Part shown: in pieces, positions 55,585 to 64,000 of the stretch | How the letters are laid out: each line of letters starts with the position of its first letter | How positions within the stretch are numbered: position 1 is the stretch's first letter | From: Megascapheus bottae | Taxonomy: Eukaryota > Chordata > Mammalia > Rodentia > Geomyidae | Direction: 5' to 3' | DNA length: 64,000 nt | NCBI GenBank assembly: GCA_024803745.1 | Contig: JANJXV010000020.1 | Coordinates: 18,392,777-18,456,776 of the forward strand | The notes under the pieces: generated by a model | What the model was told of the DNA's origin: nothing | What the model saw: the letters and a program-made list of their open reading frames with translations, nothing else | The model's database searches: none | Program-made: the position numbers and the translations under genes

Positions 55585-55995
55585 TTGTGTATTCAACAAA
55601 TATTGATAGATCTCTGCTAGATATGAGGAATACATAAGATGAGGATATGAGGAATACAAAGCTGAGGATATATAAAGAAACAAAATATTCCAAAATTTTT
55701 TCCCTTATAGAAGATATTTTAATGAGTTCAGAAACATGCTAAGCATAATTGTGAAGTAATTTGTATGTAGTTAGTGAGTGCTTTATAATGCTTTGTGATT
55801 AGATTATGACAAGAGGAATTGGAAGTGCAAGAGGAGAAGTGTATGTTAGAATAAATTGTCTGTCATATTCTAAGTGAGATAGTGACATTTGAGAAAGACT
55901 AGAAAGAGGAGAGAGAGCAAGCTATGATTGCCTCTGAGGAACAAATCCAGGCAGAAACAACCAGTGAAAAGGTTACACTAAGGTGACAAAGAATG
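55585..55995 (+). mobile_element. Ancient mammalian interspersed repeat, family not assigned
   Basis: 'tattcaacaaatattgatag', 'tagatatgaggaatacataa', 'agatagtgacatttgagaaa', 'gactagaaagaggagagaga' and 'aacaaatccaggcagaaaca' follow in order a common old mammalian repeat ('caacaaatatttattgag', 'ggtgctggggatacag', 'aggtgacatttgagc', 'attccaggcagaggg'). I do not remember its name with certainty. Confidence 0.5.
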
Positions 55996-56741
55996 ATAGG
56001 TTGTAGCTTAATCATAATGAAATGGTACAAGAATGTGGTGCCCCTTTCAAAGGATCAAATACAAGAAATAACTCAAACAAAGAGCAAATATAATGACAGC
56101 TATAAGAGAAAGACTAGACAACTTGAGGACAGATAGAGACAATGGGAAGGGTTCCCCAAAAAGTACAAATAGAAATAAAATAACTAAAAAAAAACAGAAT
56201 AATCTGTTATATAGAGATGAAAAGACTTGAACTTTTTAAATTGCCAGGTTGGGAGAGATACAGAAAACTTTTGGTGATATTACCAAGACAAATCAAAATA
56301 AAGAGCAAAATATCGTAAGAGGTAAGATAATTGAAAGATTGTCAGGGTTCTGTATACTTCTGGGAAGAACAGGACAGTGGAATATATAAATGAATGATTA
56401 AAAAAAAGGATTACAGTGCTCATATCCCACAATAAGCCAAGAACTTCTTGGTCAGTTAATAGTACTGTTGCAATCGACTTTCAGGGTTCACCTAGCTTGA
56501 GGTTTTTATTTAATAGGATCTATTCTACTGTGTATTTAAGAACTTCACAGGAAGTTTTACTCTTCTCAATATTTCCATGAATACGCACATTCATGCATAT
56601 AAATACACATAAATATTTGCATGTGTCTGTATATACACACATGTACACTAATGTGTGTTTGTGTGTGTGTGTGTGTTTGTGTGGTTTTTTTTCCTTCACT
56701 TCAATAAAATTTAGGAAGAGAGGGAAGATAGATGTTGGCAA

Positions 56742-56793
<52 letters not shown>

Positions 56794-58340
56794 CTACTAT
56801 ATCTTATAGAAAAGCAAATATTTTTATTATCTGGGCATGCACTATTTTGTATGTAAGGAGTTCACCTGTCATGATTTTTTAGTAATAAGACAAATTATAC
56901 GTATATAAGAAGGGGATATTAAGAGTCAAAGCTAACTGTATATACATGCCATTTTTGTACTCCATTTAATAGCTGAAAATTACTAGATATAAGTATAGTA
57001 ATTATATGAATACCAACCTAGGGATTATACCATTGAACTGATTATTTTGAATTGCTGTTGACAGATTCCACTCCAACTAAACAAAACCACAGTATTTTAC
57101 TCTCTACTAAAATTTCCCAATTTATTGTCTTTTTGTTATTAAAACATGGCTTTGATAAACAAATACATGAACATTTTGACAATTATAAAAGTACTGCTCT
57201 TACACAAGCGTGTATTTAGTAAATCAGTTGCTTGGAAGCAATCAATGTTTTTAAATGAAGACAATATCTTGATTTTGCTAAAAACGACTTTGGCACTTAG
57301 CTCAATATATCCTATCTTTAAAAAATATTCCTCTATGGTAGGTAGATATTTACTAAAATCATTTAAATCTCCATCTCTTAAATTTTAGACACATATAGTA
57401 GTACGAGATACTCCCTGTATAACACCTTAGACTAAAAGAAGAAGACTAATTAAGAAGTTACAGAAAGACAAAAGAAATTCCTCTTTGAAGACTTAAAATT
57501 CAGAAATGTTTTCAGGTTATTATTGTTTCTTTTTATACTGACAACTGCCAAGAGAAATAATCTTTAATAAGAGAAATAAAAATATTTCATAATAATAACC
57601 TTTAATAAGAGAAATAATCGATTTAATATTGCTGATGTGCTAATGGATAATGAAACTCTGATTCTTAAGTAGGACTACTTTATAGGATTGATATTTGTAA
57701 GGGCTATTCACCTGAACTTTTCCAGCAAATGGAAGTCTTCAATATGTAATTTGAAATTCTTATCAGATCACAATCATAGTAAGATATCAGGAGATTTGGT
57801 GGTGTTTGGGGGGCAGTTTAAACACATATAAACCCTGGAAGAAAAAGGAAGGTAAGGCTGATTTCATTTTATCTAATTTAATGTTGGCCAACCCACAGAA
57901 TGATGTAGTCCTTACATGCTTTGACACTTTCTTGCTGTAACTTTCTCTTAATAACTTTTTTATATTCCTATAGATATTTCACACAGATGTCTTCCTGGGT
58001 CAAAGGAATTTATATACTGATATAGAAGACTTCAAAAAACTCCAGATTAGAAAAAAATATTTTCATCATTACTCTAAATCAGTCATGTTTTATATCATTT
58101 TCTTCATGATAATAAATATTGTAAACGGAACTACGAAACTTCTGATTCAAATATAATGGTTGCCATCCATATTTTATGCAATAACTTCCCTATATCCACT
58201 TTATTTTTCTTCTCCAGTTAAAATAACCTCATTTTCTCTAGTTTTCCTTCTCAAAGTGCGATTTTTAAGCCTTTGATAATCTTTTGTTGTCATCTGAACA
58301 CATCTATGATCTTACACAAGATGGCCTATTACTATTAAAT
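55996..58340. other. Unique AT-rich sequence with (TG)n tracts
   Basis: TG-rich patch 56652-56684 and a pure (TG)n at 56745-56790. A small local repeat of 'taataagagaaataa' at 57566-57620. No gene recognised. Confidence 0.5.
56745..56790. repeat. (TG)n microsatellite
   Basis: 23 uninterrupted TG units. Confidence 0.97.
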
Positions 58341-58344
58341 AACT

Positions 58345-58607
58345 GTGTATGGTGACCAATGTCTATAATCCCAGTTCCACTGGAGATCAAGGCAAATTTA
58401 GAGCGACCATATCAAAATTGAACTGAATTGGGGTCGGGACCATGGCCTAGTGTTAGCGTGCTTGAATAGCATGCACAAAGCTGCCCTGGGTTTGATTCCT
58501 TGGAACCATAGGAAGTGGTCCTATGGGTCAAGTGGCAGAACACTAGTCTTTAGCAAAAAGTGTCCAAGGACAGTGTCCAGATCCTGAGTTCAAACCCCAA
58601 GGCTGGA
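58345..58607 (+). mobile_element. B1-like fragment followed by an ID-headed SINE
   Basis: 'gaccaatgtctataatccca' is a decayed B1-like head (to about 58425). From 58432, 'accatggcctagtgttagcg' and 'gggtttgattccttgg' mark an ID-headed SINE with right arm 'gggtcaagtggcagaacact' and 'gagttcaaacccc'. Confidence 0.8.
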
Positions 58608-58621
58608 AAAAAAACAGAAAC

Positions 58622-59215
58622 AAAAATATCTACAGGGAACTCAAGAAACTAATCCCCTCAAAACCCAATAAACCATTCACTCAATGGGCAAGGGAACTAA
58701 AGAGAGACTTATCAGAAGAAGAGATTAAAATGGCAGAAAAGCATATGAGAAAATGTTCATCATCCAAGGTCATAAAGGAAATGCAAATAAAAACAACCCT
58801 AAGATACCACCTTACCCCAACAAGAATGGCCAAGATTTTGAACTCAGACAATGACAGTTGCTGGTGGGGTTGTAGAGATAAAGGAACCCTACTACACTGC
58901 TGGTGGGAATGCAGACTAGTTCAGCCACTCTGGAAAGCAGTGTGGAGGTTTCTTAAAGAACTGAAAATAGACCTTCCCTATGATCCAGCCATACCACTTC
59001 TGGGCATCTATCCTGAACATCATGACCCAAGATATGATAAGGACACCTGCTCAGCTATGTTCATCTTTGCACTATTCACAATAGCTGGGCAATGGAAACA
59101 ATCCAGATGCCCTACTGCAGATGAATGGATACAGAAAATGTGGTATATATACACACAATGGAATTCTACATAGCCAACAGACAAGATAAAATAATGGCAT
59201 TCTCAGGGAAGTGGA
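58622..59215 (+). pseudogene. L1 ORF2 C-terminal remnant, copy I
   Basis: An uninterrupted 147-codon stretch (58730-59173) covers most of the ORF2p C-terminal domain, including T-P-T-R-M-A-K and the block S-C-W-W-G-C-R-D-K-G-T-L-L-H-C-W-W-E-C with its cysteines kept. It stops early because 'tatatacacacaatgg' carries two extra bases compared with the usual 'tatatacacaatgg', a slip in an AC run. In the restored phase the text continues to a TGA at about 59227. It is better preserved than the ORF2 ends of copies A-F, which fits a younger or later-active lineage. Confidence 0.88.
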
Positions 59216-59605
59216 TGAATCTAGAGTGAATCATGTTGAATGAGACAAGTCAGGACCTAAGGAACAAAAGGCACATGGTATCCTTAATATGTGGCTATTA
59301 AATCCAAAGAGTACAAGAGCGAGGACTCAATAACTGCATACCCAATGCTATGGACATGGTAATGGAAATATAAATATAACTATATACACATAAAAATCTA
59401 TGACTCTATAGACATAATGTTTTATTTCATAAATTAATATGTTTCTATGACATACAACCCCTTAGCCTAATTGTGATTAAGTTCTAAATACTAAGTCCCA
59501 GTGATTGTAAATAGAGATTCCCTTCTTGAACACTTGTATGTTAAACTTGTCATTTAAAATATGATGTAAAAATCAATGTTAATAAATTCTTTTTTAAAAA
59601 AAACC
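58622..59605 (+). mobile_element. L1 copy I: 5'-truncated, different lineage
   Basis: Starts in the ORF2 C-terminal region ('tctacagggaactcaagaaa'). Its 3' UTR (59215-59600) lacks the G-rich purine tract and the 'ttgttgtccttaatgtacta' block of the other copies and instead has 'aatatgtggctattaaatcc' and 'gtgattgtaaatagag'. It follows directly on the tail of the SINE before it. Confidence 0.88.
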
Positions 59606-61170
59606 AACCAAACAACAACAACAACAAAACGAAATGAATCCAAAAGCCTGGTAGTGTAACTGAGTTTTGAGAGCACGGGTTCAAACTCCAACACAGTAAA
59701 ACAAAATGAAGAAGCAGGGAGCAGAGCTGACATTTTCACAGGAACCTCAGCTTTGCCATGTGTCTCAACCATATTGCTAATATGGAAAGGAAATTGCCCA
59801 GAAAATCAGCTAAGCTATGAAGTTTGCTCTTATTTATTTTCTATTTGCATTCACTCCATTCACATGCTTCTTTCAGAACTTTGAGGAACAAGCACAGGTG
59901 ACATATGAGAAGTAAAATCAGTCTTGTGTGGAACTTGAATATCAATACATGCAAGGGAAACAAATTATAATTACAACAAGTAGAGCCAAATTTTCTCATT
60001 TTAATATTGAAAACGAGGAGCTCTTCTGGATTAATTTCATATTCTTAATGTTCTAGGATCCAATGAAAAGCAAAACTTTTGGGAAAATCAAGTCTGAAAC
60101 AAAGAGAGGAGACATTGACCCCAGGTGGTCAGTGGGTAACACAACAATCAGCTCTTGGGTCTGTGGTCAGTGTAGAAGCGTGAGAATGGTCTAGGCACAA
60201 ATCGGAAAGTAAATTGCTTGTGGCCCAAGAGCAAGGTGGGTCCTATTCTTTATGACTCTGCCACCATCTGGATTAAACTAGACAGAATTCAAAAGCTGTG
60301 TGACTACATCAATGGTCATAACACAGCCAGAAGGTCTACGCTTGCTGCAAAGAATTGCTGTCAGCCAAAATTAACTTCCAGTCACCAAGTTCCTTCTCCA
60401 GTTAGTGTCCAATTCAATTAACTTCAGGAAGTGATGTAGGAGATACCAGGTGGGGGAAAATGCTAATGTTTTTATTTTTAGGAGTTCTTCAAATTGGTTG
60501 TTCTCTTCTATACAAAATGTGGTTTGACCAATTAAAATCATTCATGGTAGGAAGAAAAGTACTAAAAACAATTGCTTGATTTGACATGAATGTATACAGA
60601 CACATTCTTAAAAGTGAAACACAGCAGGTTTGGTTCATTATATATTAATGTGCCATACTAAAATCATGTAGAAAAGGGGAGGAAATATGTTCCAGTGCAA
60701 GTCTACCTCTTAGGGAAAGTTTATCAAGGACATTTTACAAGATAGGATACAAGTCTGTTGTGCAGCTTTCTGCAGCCTGACCTCAGATTACCAAGTTAAG
60801 TGGAATCTGGCCCTAGGTATGGATCAGGCCCTACGGCTGATCACTGGCACAGAGTGTCATCTGTCACACATCTGCCTTAGGATGTCAATAATCTTGCTGA
60901 CTCTGGGAAAACTGCATCTTCCTGAATTTCCCTATCATTGGTTACCCACACTAGGTACAAGAAAAGTTGTATACTGAGATTTCACATTACCCCGAGGAAA
61001 ACTGGAAAATGCCTTATTCAAATGTTATCGTGTTTATAGGACGTACTTAAAAACTGAAACAAATGAGCTTGACATATCTTCTCTCTCAGTTCCCTCAGAT
61101 TTGGCCTTTTTTGACCTTCACAGAATAGCTCTCTGCAGAGAGTCATTGTATGAAGAATCCCTGTGATTTT
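59606..61170. other. Unique noncoding sequence
   Basis: (CAA)n at 59607-59630 and a possible SINE right-arm scrap near 59645-59700. The rest is unrecognised, and the open stretches are short and unsupported. Confidence 0.45.
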
Positions 61171-61172
61171 TC

Positions 61173-61192
61173 TTTTCCTGGCAATTCTTTTT
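61173..61192. repeat. Target duplication of the SINE at 61193-61394 (left)
   Basis: A 20-bp block, ttttcctggcaattcttttt, recurs at 61395-61414. The last Ts cannot be told from the SINE's poly-T. Confidence 0.9.
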
Positions 61193-61394
61193 TTTTTTTG
61201 CCAGTCTTGGGGCTTGAACTCAGGGCTTAAACCCTGTCCTTGGACTTTCTCAAGGCTAGAGCTCTACCACTTGAGCCTCAGCACCCCTTCCAGCTTTTTT
61301 CTATGCATGTGTAACCTAGGAATCAAACCCAGGTCTTTGTGTATGCTAGGCAAGCACTCTAACACTTGGCTAAACTCCCGGCCCATTTTCCTGA
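61193..61394 (-). mobile_element. ID-headed SINE, antisense
   Basis: Poly-T then 'gccagtcttggggcttgaac', right-arm complement 'caaggctagagctctaccac', and head complement 'ctaggcaagcactctaacac' to 'ggctaaactcccggccc' at 61384. Ten extra bases (attttcctg and flank) precede the right duplication. Confidence 0.93.
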
Positions 61395-61414
61395 TTTTCC
61401 TGGCAATTCTTTTT

Positions 61415-61890
61415 GGTCTCCTTACTTCTACCTTTAGTGTGACAAAACTCTATTTCCTTTTGTAGATATTATGCTATTCATATAAAATATATTCATAGAA
61501 GAAAAGAACCATGAGCTAAGTAAGAGTTTGGTATGTAAAACACTCATATTTGCAAAATTATACTGTATCAGGTCTTTTAAAGAATAAAATCTGGGTGGAG
61601 GCTTCAGGAAAGAAAATGTAAAAGTGTCAGAAATTGTAGCTAAGTTGAATTATTGAGCTAAATTAAGACCTAAGAAACCATTGTGCTGTCACTATCCAAG
61701 AAGGTTGCGGCTATGCGATGTGGTTGTTTGTTTCAGAAAGTACAGCCCTACCTAGCCCTCGGAGAATGGTCAAGTACATTTTTTATGTCATGTCCCACTT
61801 TTCTGCATTCTAGGTTTCTTGGACAATACTATGTTAGAGGCAAAATACAGGATAGTGTCTACTAGTGTCTGCTGTGGATTGGCTCATATA
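61415..61890. other. Unique noncoding sequence
   Basis: Nothing recognised. Confidence 0.4.
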
Positions 61891-61904
61891 TGATACGTAT
61901 TTTT

Positions 61905-62093
61905 CATATATTTTTATTGTAATTAATAGAAGGGTTACATTATATTCACCAGATAGAAGATGCATTATTTCACAAAAATTGATACCCTTTCTCACATCAT
62001 GGTCCCCATTTCCTTCCCTCCTCCCTCCGCTAATCTTGATTTCCCTCCTTCCCTATCCAATTTCAAATAACCAGTTAAACATATATAAAATAG
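61905..62093 (-). mobile_element. 3'-only L1, antisense
   Basis: 'tattgtaattaatagaaggg' and 'agatgcattatttcac', then the pyrimidine tract and 'caaataaccagttaaacata'. Flanked by tgatacgtattttt (61891-61904) and tgataagtattttt (62094-62107), 13 of 14 identical. Confidence 0.92.
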
Positions 62094-62107
62094 TGATAAG
62101 TATTTTT

Positions 62108-62340
62108 ACAAGAGGATTTTTCAAAAACAAGGTTGAATGTGCACTGGGGAGAAAATGTATATTGTTCTTTTGGGTTTTAATAATTTCCAAGGATATCTGT
62201 TAGGTCCAATTGACTGGTCAGATTTTCTTTATTTTCCTGACATACAATTGAGACTTTTAATGATTATTTCCCCATTTTTATGAAACTTGGTTCTATGAAA
62301 AAAGACTAGGTTGATTTTGTACATAGAAAAAAATGTAGTA
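62108..62340 (-). mobile_element. Ancient L1 ORF2 region, antisense
   Basis: 'tgcactggggagaaaatgta', 'tctgttaggtccaattgact' and 'attatttccccatttttatg' follow the complement of an old L1 ORF2 segment. It was the target of the L1 at 61905. Confidence 0.65.
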
Positions 62341-62755
62341 TAATAATCAAAAAGAAAAAATAGACTAATGGCAAAGAAGATACAAGAGAAAGTAAGAAGA
62401 TGAAGGTGATTTTCTGAGCATATTTAGAGAAGACTTAACAGAGATTGGTCTAGGAATTCACTTAGGTGGCTAGAACGTCCATGCATCAGATTAGTCCTCT
62501 TCTCCCATCAACCAACTTTAGTTGTGAGACTAGTACATCAGTTACTGCCTGGTGGTTTTGTCCTTAATTAGTTCAAAGGTTTGGAAGTTACATTTGTTTT
62601 AATGAGCATGAAGTGAGCCATGTCTGTATATATACAACATTTCCGCCTATATTCAATATATACTCTAATTTTCTATGGAACTTAAGGGTCCAAATTATGT
62701 CCTCTCATTTCAAGAGAAACACAGATGACTGTGATTATATCATGATCTTGGACAA
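62341..62755. other. Unique noncoding sequence
   Basis: Nothing recognised. Confidence 0.4.
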
Positions 62756-62757
62756 GA

Positions 62758-62875
62758 TGATGAGCTGAGTGTCGCAGTGCAGACCTGTGATCCCCAACAC
62801 TTGGCTGACAGAGTTTGAAGGGATCTGATTTTGAGGCCAGCTTGGGCTTTACAGTGAAACATTTAAAAATATGGC
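62758..62875 (+). mobile_element. B1 (7SL-derived) SINE
   Basis: 'cagacctgtgatccccaaca', 'cttggctgacagagtttgaa', 'tgaggccagcttgggcttta' follow the B1 plan, without the composite right arm. Confidence 0.75.
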
Positions 62876-62984
62876 TATCTTGTTGTGTCTATTAGAGTAT
62901 CTCAGCCAAGTCCATCTAGATGTGAGTGCTGACAGAGAATGAGCCAAATTCATATTTCTCAGTGTGCTCAAAGAACTGGCTTCA

Positions 62985-63295
62985 TTAGAAAGCAGGTATG
63001 GTGGTCTATATCTGTAATCCTAGCTCTTGGAAAGAAGGCTGAGATCAAGAATTCTAGATTTGAAGGTAGACCAAACAACTTACAAAATAGAAGATGAATA
63101 GAAAACTGGGCATTGTGGCTCATGTTTGCTTCTCATTCCAAACAGGTACGAAACAAAACAAAGAAATGTGGTACAGTCTAACCTAGGAACAATACAAGAG
63201 CCTACTTGGAAAATAACTAAACCCAAAAGGGCTAGAGGAATGATTCAAGTGGTACTGTGCTTGCCCTGAGCTCAATCCCACTAAGGGAAAACAAT
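62985..63295 (+). mobile_element. Old B1-like plus tRNA-type SINE pieces
   Basis: 'gtatggtggtctatatctgt' and 'aatcctagctcttgg', a second head at 63108 ('gggcattgtggctcatgttt'), and a right-arm end near 63245 ('tcaagtggtactgtgcttgc'). Badly decayed, probably two overlapping insertions. Confidence 0.5.
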
Positions 63296-63885
63296 TTTAA
63301 AAATTAGAATAAAAATTTATAGGGACATTAGACATTTCTGAAATTTTCAAGATAAACTAAAGTAGGATTTCTTGAGCTGAAGACAACACTTTAATACAAT
63401 TACATTAGATGACTGTGAAATATATTCACTAAAGCACACCAATTGCACAATAGGTTTCTTCTCTTGATCTTTCTGATTCGAGAGTGCCACTTGGGCACAG
63501 GGAGGCGGCAACTCTTTGTCTCTAACTTAAGTTCTCACCCTTGATCTGGAGCTGCTGTATGTCTCCATTATACCCTGTAATGGGACTATGTGCTGTACCA
63601 TTGCAGAAATCACACTATGTTTAAAGTTAAACCTGTTGAATAAAAGGAATACAATTACTGAACTATAACTGGTACAATTTCTGTTAACATGGAATATGAG
63701 CAATGCAACTGGTCACTTTATTGATGTTCTTCAGAAGTAAAGAATTCCTAGCTAAAATGCACACAAATAAAATCTAACATAGATTGATAAATGATAGACA
63801 GGTAAGAATATCTTTTTTCCCATCCATTTTTTCCTAATATAAAAGATACCATGAACTATTTTTGCATTTTACAAATAGAATTGAT
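63296..63885. other. Unique noncoding sequence
   Basis: Nothing recognised. Confidence 0.4.
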
Positions 63886-63887
63886 AA

Positions 63888-64000
63888 GTAAGCCAGACTC
63901 AAAGGAACACAGGCTCAATGGTTTCCCTTATTTGTCATAATCAGTAGAAACCTTGGGCTCTCCTAGCAGAGATTTACAATAGAACAAAATCTAGATACAT
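63888..64000 (+). mobile_element. L1 ORF2 tail/3' UTR, cut by the window edge
   Basis: 'aagtaagccagactcaaagg', 'ctcaatggtttcccttattt', 'gtcataatcagtagaaacct', then the 3' UTR start. A young-type, 5'-truncated copy whose 3' end lies outside. Confidence 0.92.

Noticed and set aside
60218..60421. 67-codon open stretch
   Set aside because: It starts at a non-ATG codon and has no recognised motif or context.

Overview
This window looks like AT-rich nuclear DNA from a rodent. I find no intact host protein-coding gene, tRNA, rRNA or CRISPR array. It is a gene desert or a large intron dominated by L1 (LINE-1) retrotransposons, with many tRNA/7SL-derived SINEs. It also holds two ERV LTRs and a thin layer of old mammalian repeats (MIR, L2, MER5A-like). 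The SINEs either open with an ID-like tRNA head or a B1/7SL-like head, and both kinds share one right arm. From memory this recalls SINEs described for Geomyoidea (kangaroo rats, pocket mice, pocket gophers), so a heteromyid-type rodent is my best guess. No database was searched.

Layout. 0-5.3 kb: unique AT-rich sequence, a (CA)n tract, an old L1 3' end split by a SINE and by a younger L1. 5.3-11.1 kb: a three-layer nest, in which an old antisense L1 carries a long internally deleted L1 (copy A), which carries a 320-bp class II solo LTR with a 6-bp target duplication. 11.1-20.7 kb: unique sequence with SINEs, MIR pieces, an antisense 5'-truncated L1 (copy C) and an antisense L1 with a 5' inversion. 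20.7-29.4 kb: an ERV1-like LTR, then a second long L1 (copy B), then a short L1 (copy D) inside an ancient L1 3' UTR. 29.4-36.6 kb: SINEs, an L2 piece, purine microsatellite, ancient antisense L1, a MER5A-like element. 36.6-39.1 kb: L1 copy E with a SINE and a 3'-only L1 inside it. 39.1-45.5 kb: unique sequence, old L1 debris, and L1 copy F with a 650-bp 5' inversion and a perfect 17-bp target duplication. 45.5-49.7 kb: nested SINEs and several L1 3' ends. 49.7-58.3 kb: mostly unique, with a CpG- and TATA-bearing island at 52.4-52.8 kb. 58.3-64.0 kb: a different L1 lineage, more SINEs, and an L1 3' end running off the edge.

None of the L1 reading frames is intact. Copy A keeps most of ORF1 but lost the endonuclease and the first part of the reverse transcriptase. 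Copy B keeps most of ORF2 but lost most of ORF1. Target-site duplications could be read by eye for many insertions, so relative ages can be worked out from nesting. The points most worth checking for unknown function are the promoter-like island at 52.4-52.8 kb, a splice-flanked open stretch at 33.7-33.85 kb, and an antisense reading frame in the L1 5' UTR. I did not find a convincing new biological system.
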